Below, piece after piece: positions 35,998 to 48,257 of a DNA stretch of 64,000 nucleotides. This DNA comes from Cubamyces lactineus (taxonomy: Eukaryota; Basidiomycota; Agaricomycetes; Polyporales; Polyporaceae). A program made the position numbers and the translations under genes. The notes beneath the pieces were generated by a model. The model worked only from the letters and a program-made list of their open reading frames with translations. It was not told the origin of the DNA and did not search any database. Numbering within the stretch: position 1 is the stretch's first letter; the number at the start of each line of letters is the position of its first letter. Location of the stretch: NCBI GenBank assembly GCA_022376465.1, contig JACDTU010000001.1, forward strand, positions 310,001 through 374,000. The letters run 5' to 3'.

Positions 35998-37152
35998 TGT
36001 CTCGAGTCGCACTCGCCAAAATCTCAGCGCTAACATTCTACAAGGACGAGTTAACGTCCTCTCGGCGCGGACCGCCCGTTCCACAACTCACCTGCATAGG
36101 AAAGCCTTGTAGACTCTACCAGCCTGATGTCGTACGTTGTGTCAATGTTGGTGGAAGTGGAACAGATGTAGACTGGAAGGTGAGCCTGAGTACGGACTGG
36201 GTAGCAGGTGAGTACGCTGACGTACTATGCGGCGCAGTGTGAAGCGGATCTCCCGGATTCACTACGCTTCGGCAAGGTCGAGGTGTCTTGTGAGGGGTGG
36301 GATGGTCCTGGAGATCCATATGTTCTGAAAGGTATGTTTCGTAATCGAGGCCTCTGCTTTGTGTACACTGCTGATGGTCGCTGTAACAGGGTCGTGCGGG
36401 CTCGAGTACCGTCTGGTTCAAATACCCAGCAGCCTGCGTAACCCTGGGTCTGAGGATCCAGCATATCCCGGTCGCTTTCCCCGCTGGATGCATGGTACAT
36501 TTATATCCCAAATTGTCCATGTTGTTCTATCGCTAACAATCCGCGTGGGTTCAAAGGTATATCGGAAGACCCCGCATACGCCTTCTTCATGCTGCTCTGG
36601 TTCGCGGCTCTCGGCCTGATTCTATACAGCGTCGTCACCTCTTGCCTGCGCCGCACTCCCTCAAACACCAATCCGCGCGAACCTCGCCGCCCATGGTGGA
36701 GCTCAGGCCCGGGATCAGGGTGGTTCTCGGGCTTCCGCCCAGGCGCGCCCGGTCCAGGCCCCAACGACCCACCGCCGCCTTATACCAAGTACCCTTCGTC
36801 CACAACGCCAGCGGGGCCCGCCCAAGCTGATGGATGGAGACCAGGGTTTTGGACGGGCGCAGCGTTGGGAGGCCTGGGCGCGTATCTGTTCAATCGCCAA
36901 CAGCGACCACGCGACGAAGGGTGGACCCGGCCTCGGGTGGTTCCTGTGCCGTCGGCTGGGATGTATGACTGGGAAGCAGAGCGCATGTTCCGCCCTGTTC
37001 GTCAGGCTCCTGCTTCTACGTCGTGGTTCGGGGCTCCTGGGGCGAACACGAGGAGACGGGGCGGTTGGGATAACGATGATCGAGGAGAGGGGCCTTCTAA
37101 TCTGGGAAGCATGAGGAGAAGTACAGGATTGGGTGGATCGCGTGTAAGATGA
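35998..37152 (+). CDS. SARAF (store-operated calcium entry-associated regulatory factor) homologue
   Basis: The exons encode the characteristic luminal domain: VALAKISALTFYKDELTSSRR, shortened core ALTFYKDELT, then QLTCIGKPCRLYQPDVVRC, GGSGTDVDWKCEADLPDSL, FGKVEVSCEGW and GSCGLEYRLVQIP. A transmembrane helix (FFMLLWFAALGLILYSVV) and a Pro/Gly-rich cytoplasmic tail with PPPPYTKYP follow. In animals SARAF sits in the ER membrane and promotes slow inactivation of store-operated calcium entry; the fungal role is inferred. Introns fall at about 36179-36238, in the SCEGW…GSCGL region, and before ISEDPAYAFF. 35998 is the first in-frame ATG. A hydrophobic open stretch just upstream (LQTLTFLLYLI) suggests the true signal peptide starts earlier, perhaps in another exon. 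The exon near 36430-36500 is the least certain part. Confidence 0.8.
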
Positions 37153-37965
37153 ACGTTCGGACTGCCGACGAGCTTATAGGAGAGCCAGACCTGTGATATG
37201 GTATGGACCACGCACGTTGTAGTGGATATCTCTAGGTATGTCGCTTTGTTGCGCGGCTCAGGGACCTCGTGCTCACTTCAATTGGCAGCGAAGCTAACCC
37301 CTCCTGTCACATTGCGAGCTGAACACACGAATGTACTGCTTTTGCCCATGTTCGGCCATTGTGAGGCCAAGAGAACGAGTGCAATAAGCTCGCCGACGTG
37401 AGTATTGATTTGGGTCGGATGCTCGACCCAGAACGTGCCGCATTGTTCGCTTCGACTTCTAGTCACCCTTCTCGAACACTACTTGCTCGCGGCGTCTCTC
37501 AAACGTCGGGATGACGTGTGCTCATGTAACTCCGTTGAGCCTCCATTCAAGACGCCCAGCGATCGTGAGTTGAACCAGGAGAACTTCCTCTTGCCGTGCA
37601 TGCTGAGTGTCTAAGAGCCTACATGTAGACGCACAACTCACCGAAGCAGGGCATTCAGCTACGCTTGGGGTGGTGTTGCGTAAATTTGAATCTCCCTTCT
37701 CTCAAACTGCCAATTTTGCGGGCTGTTTGTGGGGCGTCGCGAAGGTCATGACCCCTATCATGAGACTGATTGGCTACTGCTTGTGCCAAGGAGACCTGGC
37801 CGAACGCCTGGCATCCGCCGCCCCACAGTTGAGTTGGTCCGACCTTGGAGAGACGTCTACGAGGCTGCTGGGCTCAATATATAAGCTGGCATGCATTATC
37901 AAGAGCTACAACGCAAGTGTTTCATCGCCGTGCTCAATCATAGCCCTCCAAGTCCAAACGTCGAC
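37153..37965. other. Intergenic with the A4 promoter
   Basis: No gene seen. ATATATAAGCTGG at 37877-37889 is a TATA-like element 88 bases before the A4 start, of the same type as those before A1, A5 and A7. Confidence 0.5.
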
Positions 37966-38956
37966 ATGCCTTACACCCCCGAAGAGCGACTCGCGTTTGT
38001 GAACAACAGATCCCTCAACGTTGTATCAGCTGCAGCTGCCGGAGAACTCAGGATCGCCACCGAGAATAGTCAAGACACGGCGGACGTGGTTGCTGGCTCT
38101 GCCCTGTATTTCCCTAGCGATGTACCAGGTCAATTCAAGGCGAGTTCAACAGTGTGCCTTCGTATCTGCATGTGCTGACGGCTTCACAATCTCACGACAG
38201 TCTGACATTATAAATTCGACGCTCTTTGCCCAGCTTGCCGCCGACTCTAAGTATGATCGTTGGGACGATGCCGTGAATTGGTACAACGACTACAAGGCAG
38301 TCCTCGATATGCTTGGCTGGGACACGCACAACTTTCAGTGAGTGAGAGTTGGAACACGACTCTATAGGGCCAATCGTAGGCTGACGATGACGTGCCAGAA
38401 TGATCGAAATCGGCGATGTAGGACATTATGGCTCGATGGCAAGAGTCGTCTCCCAGCTGTCTGCTTCGTTCTTGAGCGGAGAGCAACTTGGACAACTCTC
38501 GTCGATGATAAACGCTCTCAAGGAGACCAGAAACGAGGCTGCAGAGAACACGTTCAACAACCAGTCACGGAGATTGAATGCGGCTAACTTCCAGATAGGA
38601 GTTGTTCGGTGCGTTGTCGTCGAATACAAAAGATCATTTGGGAAGTACTGATCTGTGTTCGTACAGCATATTAGATGGGAATCGGACCATGGCTATCCAG
38701 CAATACGTTGAGCTGTCGTCGCAGGAGATCGATAGGGTTCTCTTCGATGCCTTCGGCGACGCGAAGGTCAAACTCCAAGGAGGTACGTTCCCTTACTGAC
38801 ATGACTCGGGTCCTGACGACCACACACTGATCACGACGAGTAGGCAACCAGACTATGCTCCTCAACGAGCAAATCTACGCACAGATCAGGGAGGCCGTCC
38901 TGGCCAAACTCTCCAATCATCCGCTTAATGTGCTCATTCGACCGATCGAACTTTAA
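37966..38956 (+). CDS. Uncharacterised cluster family, member A4
   Basis: Five exons. Exon 1 (PEERLAFVNNRSLNV … GSALYFPSDVPGQFK) ends at an intron with a GC donor (AAG|GCGAGT). Exon 2 reads SDIINSTLFAQLAADSKYD and WYNDYKAVLDMLGW. Exon 3 carries GHYGSMARVVSQLSASFL, SSMINALKETRNE and FQIGVV. Exon 4 has SSQEIDRVLFDAFGDAKV. Exon 5 has NQTMLLNEQIYAQIREAVLAKL and ends in PIEL. It lacks a signal peptide and membrane helices. It is tandem with A5, its closest relative in the window by motif content (both have SS(Q/K)EID(R/S)VLFD and MINALKE.RN). Function unknown. Confidence 0.75.
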
Positions 38957-40280
38957 GGAGAGGGTTCAGGTGCAACCGCTACAATGACCCCTCGTTACCG
39001 TTGTCCTTTGTTGTTCCGCTATGCTTGATATCAATTGGCACCTTGTACCCCTGCCCTAGTGAGCCAGCTAAGAGCGCCCCGTGATTTGATCCATTCGCCG
39101 TTTGAAATCTCAGTCATTCTACGCTGCACAGTTACGTTTTACGCCCGGCGCCGGCAACGAGAGAAGAACCGATAACCGCGCATCGTGCCCCATCAACTAG
39201 GACGCGGGGCTGGGAAGCTGAGCGCATGTCCTATCCTGTCTCCCCGGCACCTGCTTTGGTCCGGTTTTGTGAGCCTGGACAGATCACAAAGAGGTTGGGC
39301 GGCTGATGATCTAGGTAGCATGAGGCTAAGGAGCACAGATCTGAGTGAATTCCGAGTGAGTCGAACAGTGTCGTAACACCAGGCTAGCTGTCGTAGGACG
39401 GCGTACGCGGTGTGAAATAATCCGCGACGCTCAACAAGAGCTCACATCTTGACTTGGTACGTCACTCCACCTGTTTCCACTAGTACGTGTCGCTGACTCT
39501 GGATGGTGGCGACGTTAGCGAAGCGAACGACAATACGAAACTTCCCACTGCACACGTCGACCCGGGTGCGATCCTGTTCAGTCTGCGCTAACGTAACAAT
39601 TTAAATGGCTGTGAAATACGTGCGTCAGTATCGGGGTCTTTAACGTTGCAGTGACGTGTACAACACAAGCATCGAAAATCTTCCGTGCAAGGACGACAGA
39701 CCGCGAGAACGCATTCCTGGCAAGGTATGCCTACCGAGGACTATTCCAAGCTGAGTGTCAGATTATCCACTCGCAGACGCGCTGCACGTTTTCACTCTCT
39801 ACGCGCAGTCGACGCGACGTATCTCCCCTTCGAACTTCGTGTAGGAAGTGTTGTACGTTTTGCTAAAGCATGTTGGCCTTCAACGTGCAGACTGTGCAAG
39901 AATCAGTGTACGTGTATTCCTGATGTCTGGCACGAAGAGAGATGAACGGGGAACGACCATCATACCAGAACTCGGATAATCGTGATCGCATGTCCACCGT
40001 TCCTTCAGATCCCCGCTGCATTTGACATGGGACTGTAGCCCGCGGTGTTCGTTCCATACCTCTCGAAGCCTGACATATGCTCGCAATGCTGACCCTGAAG
40101 GAGTTACGCAAGGGCGGTACGCAGGCGGACGTACCTAGAGGTCTTGAGCGAACAACAACGCCAACTGTCCAAGCTCGCAACACCATATAAGCCAGGGGCG
40201 TACTAGACGATGGCTCAAGTTACAGGTCGCGATCCCCCCGCTCAAGTGCGTATCACGCTACGAGGTCAAAGCACTACAAT
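38957..40280. other. Intergenic with the A5 promoter
   Basis: No gene is supported. CATATAAGCCAGG at 40184-40196 is a TATA-like element 96 bases before the A5 start. Confidence 0.45.
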
Positions 40281-41241
40281 ATGCACGCCGCAACCGCTAA
40301 AGAACGGCTCGACTTCATCAATGCTCTCGACATACACAATGTGCCCAAGACAGCCGTCGCGCAGGACACTGCCGATGTGGTCGCCAACTCTGCCCTATAT
40401 TTCGTCCAGAGCGTTACTGGAACCATGAAGGTAAGCTCAGGGGCGTGCATTGTACCTTCTGTCTGACTGACCCCGTCCGTGTGCAGGCGGATGTCGTAAA
40501 CTCCATACTCCTGGCTTACCTTACGGCCAGTAAAATGTACGATCGTCAGGCAGACAGGACTCGATGGTATGGCTACTACACGCAAGTCCTCGGACAACTT
40601 GGCTGGGTTGTGCAAGAATTCTCGTAAGTGGAGCGAAACGCATGGATGTTAGCGCGACTCGGATACAGTGTTGCTGATGAGCTCTTACAGACTCACGGAA
40701 ATGAACAATGTGGCCGCGTACTCATCTATAGATCAAATCGTCGTCCAGTACTCTGCCGCATTTCTCGCTGGCACCCAACTGGCACAACTCACGTCTATGA
40801 TCAATGCCCTGAAGGAGCCAAGGAACAAGGAAGCGGAGTCGATCTTCAACGCGCGGTCAAAGGAGGGGAAGTCGGCGAACTTCCAACTGGGTGTCACATG
40901 GTACGTCGGACCAAGACACGGTTGATAGTACAGTATATGCTCATGCGAAGGCTTTCAGGACGAAGGGTACCAACCCGTACATGTCGATTGCAGCCTTCGC
41001 ATACACCTCGTCGAAGGAGATAGACAGTGTGCTCTTCGATCCTATCACTGACCCTAAGATGACGTTCTATGCAGGTATGCTCTCTTACAATGTTCCGTGT
41101 GGCGTAAATTACTCAATCCTAGGTACAGGTCACCAGACCATGTTCCTCGACGAGGATATCTACTCTCAAATTAGAGAGTCGGTCCTGGAGAAGCTCGGTG
41201 GCCAGCCGATAGACAAGCTTGCCTACGCTATAGAACTATGA
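40281..41241 (+). CDS. Uncharacterised cluster family, member A5
   Basis: Five exons, all with GT donors. Exon 1 (KERLDFINALDIHNV … NSALYFVQSVTGTMK) has 50 codons as in A7. Then ADVVNSILLAYLTASKMYD, WYGYYTQVLGQLGWVVQEF, LTEMNNVAAYSSIDQIVVQY, TSMINALKEPRNKEAESIF, NFQLGV, SIAAFAYTSSKEIDSVLFD, a glycine before HQTMFLDEDIYSQI, and the end AYAIEL. The long run of conserved helix, strand and turn positions shows it is under constraint in the same way as its neighbours. No targeting signal is seen. Function unknown. It is convergent with the DUF6534 gene, with 289 bases between their stops. Confidence 0.8.
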
Positions 41242-41530
41242 CCAGCGCCGTCGAGTCGCCCAGTCTACCGTAGCACCCAGACGTTGTCAATGTTATGTGA
41301 TCTTGGACACTGGTCGGCGACTGTCATCCGAAGCATTGAGCCGCACAGGTTCGCAGAAGCGTCCGACTAAGTCGAGTAATAGCTCCATAATTACAGGTAC
41401 TTGGCACCCACACAAACTATACTGCACGGAGCTGTCGTGCTCGTAGGATACTAGTACAACAACAGTCGATGCACTTCTTAGACACATCCTACCATGGGTT
41501 GAGCGGCACAATCTCGAGGGCGAAACGATC

Positions 41531-43821
41531 CTATTTCGGCTCCAGTCCCTCCGTGTTGACGCTGTCCCCATCCCCATGTGTGATCACGGTCACATCTCTC
41601 TGTATTCTGATGTCTACGATAGTGTTTGATATGTCGCTCTCAGGGAGCTGTGACGATCGTCATGCGTCAGCCTCCGCTACAACCTGTCGAAAACCACGAT
41701 TATCGTGTGATGTGAACTCACCCGAGGGACGTTCCATCTCTCAGCTGCATTGCGTTGAGCGACGGTGGTCCGCTGGACCGAGGACATGACAAAGGAGCCC
41801 GAGTTGAAGCAGTCCTCCTGGACCTTGTCCGCGAACAATTTGCGAGAGTTGAGCCTTGACGGGGCAGGATGCAGTAATGAGCACACATGGCTAGGACGAG
41901 GTACGGCCTTACTCACACAGCGAGAAGGGAATTCGCATAACCTGGGGCCCACATTGTCAGCAATCAGGGAATGATCACCAATATCAGGGGACGTACACTT
42001 CGTAGCAATGATGTTGAACGCGGAGTAAATTAAATTGTCGGGCGATACGAGGGCCTGGAAGACGAAAGGGGTTGGCTACGTTCCCGGCTATCTATGGTGG
42101 AAGGACGTACGAAGATCAGGGAGAGAACGCTGAATATCCTATTACGATGTGTAGAGATGAGCATCCGTGTATTTTAATTAAGAGACTTGCACGCACCCTG
42201 TCAAGAGACCTATCGAAACGAGAAATGAGCATGAGTGGCAAAGATGGCAAGAATGCGCTGAAACCGACCCGTATTGATGGTGTAGATGATAAGCACGTCA
42301 ATCAGGGAGTCGGTCCTGTATTCAAAGATCATGAGCATGAAGATTGCGTGCAAATAGATGAGCTCGACCTCTTAAATCCGGTGCGACTCTTGGTGATGAT
42401 AAGCGTTCCAGTGAGTAGTAGGTCGATCACCACGGCGGCGCCGAAAGCCGCAGATGTCATCCACTAGAAGAGATCGCGTTCAGCTCTCGTGGCTCGGATA
42501 TCCACCCGCTCAGCCCGGGTACCTGATACTTACTGCGACTTGGTCGAAGTCTGCGAAGGTGGGTCGAATAAAGCTAGCGCAAAGGCATGATATCGAGATT
42601 GGTGTTTCATAGAATTTCCGTAAATATTGAGACTTACGCTTCAATGGAAGCAGCTAGATGGTGCACAGCGCAAGTATTCTAGTCAGCATTGTATTATGCA
42701 CGGATAAGCCCTTCCAGTTCACCTATTGCGAATCCTGCATCACGAAGTTGAAGGTGTCATCAGCATCGAGCCGAGCACCCGAGAGACGTAGCCAGATTCA
42801 TGCTCACCAAGTACTACAAGCATCAGGATTGGCTAAGGACGTGAAGTTTGCTCAGTTGATACCATGGACGATACGCCATAGAGACAGAAATACGTACAAC
42901 GACGAGGACTACAGGCCTGTAGCGCGCTCCAACTAATATTCATGAGAATCGACTCGGATTAGGGGATGCTTGTGCACTTACTAAGGTAGACCCGGCGTAC
43001 GAAGAATCTGAAGTAGCGGCGTGGGTCAGTGTGCCGAATCGCGTAGCTGAATGTTATAATCACCCTTCTGAAAGTAAGATAACCAATGCCTAACAATCTC
43101 TCATAAGATCATGACCAGGACGGACATTCCGCAGTAGACATACTGTTGAGATGGGCAGAATCTACCCGAGTCTGAGTCGTCAGTAGTTCTGGACAGCCGC
43201 ATTTCGCGACTCACTCGGATAGACCTAATCGTGGAGTGTCAGCACTAAGACACAACGAACGACTCAACGATTTCGTACCAGACGCCGTCTAGAAGAGCAA
43301 GCGGGTTGAAGTAGTTGGTCACCAGGTAGTAGTAACTAGACAACAATATTAGATCGGTCCGAGCGGAATGCTTCGGGAGCCATCGAGAGCTCACCAGATA
43401 TGCATGCACAAGACGATGTGGACAGTCTCCAAGATACTACGAAAGATCAATAACGTAACATCGACTTCATTGCCTAATAGTACATACACAGTTGAGAAAA
43501 CCTGCGCAGCGGGTGATCGTAAGTATGGATATATGCGTGGTGATCGACAGCCACAATACGTACTATTGCTTTGATGAGCTCGATATCTTCACGGAAGAGA
43601 CGGTAGTATCTGTATGATTGGTGTAGAGTAAGCCCGTACAACCTTCCGTCCTAGAGTTAGCGAAGCTTGAAATGTGGACCGTACAACGTTAATACTCACA
43701 TCAAACCTAGAAATGTGGCAATCAAGAACGCCCCGAAGCTGTTATTGAGGGATGGTACTGGGGGTAGAAAATCGAGAGGATTGGGGGTAGCCATGGTACT
43801 GTTGCTTGGGGATGCGGACAT
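41531..43821 (-). CDS. DUF6534-type seven-helix membrane protein, many very small exons
   Basis: Reading the minus strand from ATG 43821 gives NSFGAFLIATFLGLM. Short exons follow: YYRLFREDIELIKAI near 43600, ILETVHIVLCMHI near 43430, YYYLVTNYFNPLALLDGVW near 43320, RFFVRRVYL near 43000, GARYRPVVLVVV near 42930, MTSAAFGAAVVIDLLLTGTL near 42460, TDSLIDVLIIYTINTG near 42310, IYSAFNIIATK near 42010, CYANSLLAVLNSRK at 41960-41850 and a polar tail ending in DSVNTEGLEPK at 41531. This order is the one of basidiomycete DUF6534 proteins, which have seven helices and no assigned role. Some exon borders are unresolved, especially in 42500-43300, so I cannot exclude damage. The conserved TD…TG and CYANSLLA.LN.R motifs are intact. 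Confidence 0.75.
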
Positions 43822-45352
43822 GATGATCGGCGCCGCGATCCCACAGTGCACGGTAGCACACTGATATAAGAGCGGCTACTCCGCCAGAGGGCCAAGGCAC
43901 CTGGATGCATCTACATGTGATGCAGAACGGTGCATTTCTTTGGTTCTGAATACCGCCGAGAGATGGCAGTGTTACTGTGGGCGTTCAGCGTGCGGGGGAG
44001 CCGGCCGTGCGCACGATGGGTTAGGCAGATGAGAGATTGTGTTCTGTCCTCCGCCGCGCCATCATCAGAGAACAAATGAGCGTTTTGATGAATTCTGGAG
44101 CTACGCCTGTCATGGGCCGTGTGGAAGGCATTCGAGACGGATGACGGAGAGCCAGCGGCATTGGGAAGGCGCAGCTCACGGGCGCTGTTCTATCAGGTAG
44201 AACTTTCCCCAGGGGTCCTTGACGCCGACACCCAGTGCGGCAGTGACCAACGGCCAGATCAAATTCAATCGCAGTGTTCCCAATAAAGTGACCCCCTGGG
44301 CCCTGGCAGCAGTATTCCAGTTCTGTGGTTATCAGAGAGATATCAGCATCATCTTCGGAGCTTCCACGTCTGAAGAGGTCTGAACTTACCACGCGTGCTC
44401 TAGAGCCTGAGACTCTGGTTCAGTGATCGCAGTAATGTTGGCCCTCGCGAAGACTCGGACCCACCTTCTCGATACACCTTCACTTTATATTGGTGCTTTC
44501 GCGACGACGATGCACAAGGACCACAACGCTGGGATGTGACGACTGTGGGCCTATTGTTATTGCCCTGCAAACTGAGGGCCAGTACGATCATGAGTTGCTC
44601 GACTCGCCTAGCCTGTTGGTTATGATAGATAGAGTACGCAAGGGACCGTTTGGATGGCATCACTGGTTGCGGGCAGCCGTGGGCGTCCTAAGGCAGTGCC
44701 ACCCTGTACATGGGCGCTTATGTTGCTGCCTCCTCCCGGTACTACGATGTAGTGCGCAGCCACTACCAGTATCCCTCATGGCACTCGAGCCGCTGCCTCA
44801 GTTGGCGTACGAGCCTTACAGCCTATCTGCCAAATCAGCCTGCCAATTTCATCTGAGTTCGAGTTGGCTGTGAGGCCTTCGGCGACCGCGGCGCGCCTCG
44901 CTATTGACTATTAAGCTGTCTTGCGAGCCGCCACGATCGACTGACACGCAGTCTCACAAGTCGCCGGCAGCGAGTCAAGCTCCCCGGTCTATAGGCATCA
45001 CAGGTATGTATGCACTTTCGCTTGCTTGACTATACCCTGATCTGCTATAGTGCGCCACAACAATCGTCCGTACTAGGCTATCACGACGAGACTGGTTGTC
45101 TGGCACTGACATTATGTAGGAGTTCGAGGACTTGGGCCCGCCAACAAGAGCCGTGGTATACATCGTCGCTCTTGTTTCAACAATGCAGGTAACACCACCA
45201 CCTCGTACACTGATCCATTGGCGATAGTTTCGAATATGTGTACACGAGCCAATTGATAAATCCTCCATCAGCACCAAGTATCCAGCAAAGATTCCCCCGC
45301 GAATAGAATTCCGTCATGTTCGTGACATCATAGGCAGCAATGCATCGCATTT
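43822..45352. other. Mostly gene-poor; one possible exon
   Basis: Apart from the exon candidate at 44176-44322, no gene is supported in this stretch. Confidence 0.4.
44176..44322 (-). other. Possible terminal exon of a membrane protein
   Basis: After an acceptor (ACCACAG) the minus strand reads NWNTAARAQGVTLLGTLRLN, then IWPLVTAALGVGV and a polar end before TGA at 44176-44178. It is hydrophobic and protein-like. An exon just upstream (EPESQALEHA) may join it, but the phase did not fit the obvious donor. No family is assigned. Confidence 0.3.
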
Positions 45353-46293
45353 TCCTGCAATAAGGTGTCCACAATGAGAAGATAGATAGCTACCCGAGGG
45401 AACGCTACTTACAGAGCGGTACGATGAGGCTGTCTGCGCCGCCGAGCCTACTGAGGACATCATACCTAATCTGACTGTACACGTCCGAGTTCAAAACCAT
45501 CGTGATCTTGGCTGTTACGGATGCGAAAACAAGTCAGTGACCATTCATGCAGCGTACGTAACTCTGCACTCACCTCTTTTGATGGGCACGGTCGTGTCCT
45601 TGCAGGAATGCCAGAGGGCACTTCCGACCTCCTGGTCTGACAAGTAGAAGAACGTCCAGAGCGTGAGGACGACCATGGTTTCTCTGACTCTGAACGCATG
45701 TTAAGTGTATAATTGCTAGGAGAACTGCGGACTCGGAGCATACTCACGTTGCAACTGCTAGTTGGAAACTCACAGCCGTCGACGAGGCGATGGACGCCGC
45801 GTTGAACTTCTTCTCCGCTTCGGAGTCCTTGCCTGCGTGAGCGAAAGCTTGCACGGCGCTCTGGATCGACGCGAGGAGCGACTCGTCAACGTCCTTATCG
45901 TTCGCTAGTGAAGCCAGGACGACGTCATGCACAGATCCTTGCGCTTCGCTGGACGGTATATCGGTGAAGCTGCCATCTGAATCAATATCGTGTCCTCTCG
46001 CAGATACATAGTGGGTCAACGTACGGGTGTTGCTGCTGGACGGTCCAGCCGAGAGAACCCAGCGTGTACGTATACGCATCGTACCAAGCCCGGACCTCGT
46101 CTTCGGTCGCTGACTTGTGCTTCTTATTGACAGAGGCCTGGGCGAAGAGTGTGGACTCAAAGACATCCATCTGCTGGCGAGGTGAATACATCCCATCGCC
46201 CTACCGGCATGTTCTTTGACATACCTTCTCCCGCGACGATAAACCGCTCGTCGAAACGATAGAACGGGCGACGACGGCATTGCTGAAGTCCAT
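45353..46293 (-). CDS. Uncharacterised cluster family, member B2
   Basis: The start at 46293 gives a short first exon (DFSNAVVARSIVSTSGLSSR, then EK). Next come MDVFESTLFAQASVNKKHK and WYDAYTYTLGSLGWTVQQ, then FTDIPSSEAQGSVHDVVLAS, the middle block ending SFQLAVAT, VVLTLWTFFYLSDQEVGSALW, and KITMVLNSDVYSQIRYDVL up to SLIVPL. The frame then has a single T before GTAAGT. A 58-base intron ends TTGCAG|GA, which completes TGA. The same split stop occurs in B3 and B4. It is a B member: no N-terminal FIN.L block. No targeting signal. Function unknown. A TATA-like TTATATAC lies upstream at 46392-46404 on the minus strand. Confidence 0.75.
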
Positions 46294-47330
46294 CACGATT
46301 TGGTAGCTCTCAATTCGAGTTGCAAAGCGAAGCAAGCAAGGAGAGTATTATGGAGGGGATTAGATCGACGAAAGGTCGGGTGATCTGAGCGGCGTATATA
46401 ACTGAGCCTTCTTCCACAGCCCGCGCCGCTATCCAAACATCCCCAACTGTCCCTCCTCGTCTACCTGACGGGCCCTTGATGCAACTTCCGTCACGGTGGA
46501 GACCGGGAGGGGTGCATGGCCCACCGCCGTGGCTCTATCCACTTTGGTATGGAATGGAAGAAGGTCTTTAGGTCTGCATAATCCTCGCATCAATAGTTCT
46601 CGCCCCTGCCCCAGGGCCTGTCCACGTCTGCGGATACGTTCGATGGTGCATCTCGGTGGATCCAGTGGACGCGTTTAATTAATCGCATGGCCTGCTTGTA
46701 AGTGGAGCATTTCCCTGTGCACGTGTATCGCTGAGCGGGCAGTTTTCGAGGTTAATTCCGACGGCTTTGAAGTTTGCACCGATTACTGTGCACACTAAGG
46801 ATCATCGGGGCAATCGTTGATCATACGCACTGGCGGCCGTGTATGCAAACGGGCGAGGAGGTGCATGAGGGAAGCTTGCTGAAGAAATGGCGAACGTCCC
46901 TCCAAGTCGATCTCGCCGACTTGTGAGGACTTGTGTCGCACTGGATGATCGATTTACCGAATGGGCGCTAACCACAAGCGGAGCCGCACGACGCCATCAA
47001 CTTGCCGCTCAGTCGCGAGTCTGCATGCTATTAGACTCTTTCCTCTTTTTTGGGGATCATCATTGCCTGCGGAGACTTTTGAAACGACCATATGACGCAG
47101 TAGTCGCCGACGCGACTGGGTATCGTCGGTTTGAGGGCGTTAGCATGAGCACTCCATGCGAATCTCGTGCATTACTTGCAACCGCCTAGAACATCACATA
47201 CTACATGCCAACAACTTCGTCATATTCCTAATCCCCAAATACAGGACGAATCGACTTTCACGAATCTCCGAATGGCCCGGCGTGCAAAACCTCGTCGCAA
47301 ACGAATATCAAACGAATGCCTCTTCGTCGT
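46294..47330. other. Intergenic
   Basis: No gene is supported. GTATGGAATGGAAGA at about 46549-46563 recurs at a similar distance upstream of B3 (near 48519-48533). Confidence 0.45.
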
Positions 47331-48257
47331 TCCTGTGGCTTATCGTAAGGAAACAGGCAGCGCCAAGTCGAGATAGCACTCACAGAGCGGCACAAGGAGG
47401 TGCAGCTTGTTCGCGTCGTTTAGCTTCTGGTGGATCAGATCCCTCACTTGGTCGTACAGCCCACGATTCAAGGTCATCACGATTTTGGCTGATGCACGTC
47501 AGTGGTTGTCCTCGCTACTCAAATGGCAGCTCCTACTCACATGTCTTGATTGACACCTTTGAGTTCTTCCAGGAAAACCAGAGGGCATCGTCGACCTCTT
47601 CCTCAGACGAGTAGAAGAATGCCCAGAGGGTCAGGATCACTTCGTCCTGGTCGAACCTATACGCAAGGTAAGCGGACAGTCTACTGGACAGCATGAAGGG
47701 TACTCACTTCACAACTACGAGTTGGAAGCTCACAAACTTCGACGAAGCAATAGACGCCTGATTGAACACTCTGTACGCGTCGGAGTCCCTGCCAGCGCGA
47801 GCGAAAGCTAGCAAACCTCTCGTGACGGACGCGAGGAGGGGCTTATCGACGTCCTCGTCGCCCGCGAACGAAGTCAGGACTGCGTCATCTACAGATCCCT
47901 GCGTTTCGTTCAACTCCAACTCGGTGAAACTGCAACATGGGTGAGACACGGATCTTCTGAATAGTCTATATGCTGCTTGCGTACCGGTACTGCTGAACAG
48001 TCCAACCGATGGAGCCAAGGGTATGGGTATACACATTGTACCATGCTAGAGCCTCTTGCTCGTTTGTCGGAATACGTTGCTTGTCTGCGGCGGCCTGGGC
48101 GAAGAGCGTGGACTCGAAAGCATCGCGCTGGGGAACAATGTAAGTATCGTCTTTGGAGACACACTCCTAGACGTACTCTCAGCTTATCCGCGAGGTCACC
48201 GCTCCATACGATGGAACGGGCCACGACGGCGGCGTTACCGATGGCAGTGGTATCCAT
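47331..48257 (-). CDS. Uncharacterised cluster family, member B3
   Basis: From ATG 48257: TTAIGNAAVVARSIVWSGDL, then RDAFESTLFAQAAADKQ, AWYNVYTHTLGSIGWTVQQY, FTELELNETQGSVDDAVL, LLAFARAGRDSDAYRVFNQA, SKFVSFQLVVV, VILTLWAFFYSSEEEVDDALW and KIVMTLNRGLYDQVRDLIHQ, ending LLVPL plus one T. The 51-base intron GTGAGT…CCACAG is followed by GA, completing a split TGA. The motif set and exon borders match B1, B2 and B4. No signal peptide or membrane segment. Function unknown. It shares about the same upstream sequence pieces with B2 (GTTCAGTTA-type core and the GTATGGAATGGAAGA box), which suggests tandem duplication including the promoter. Confidence 0.75.
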
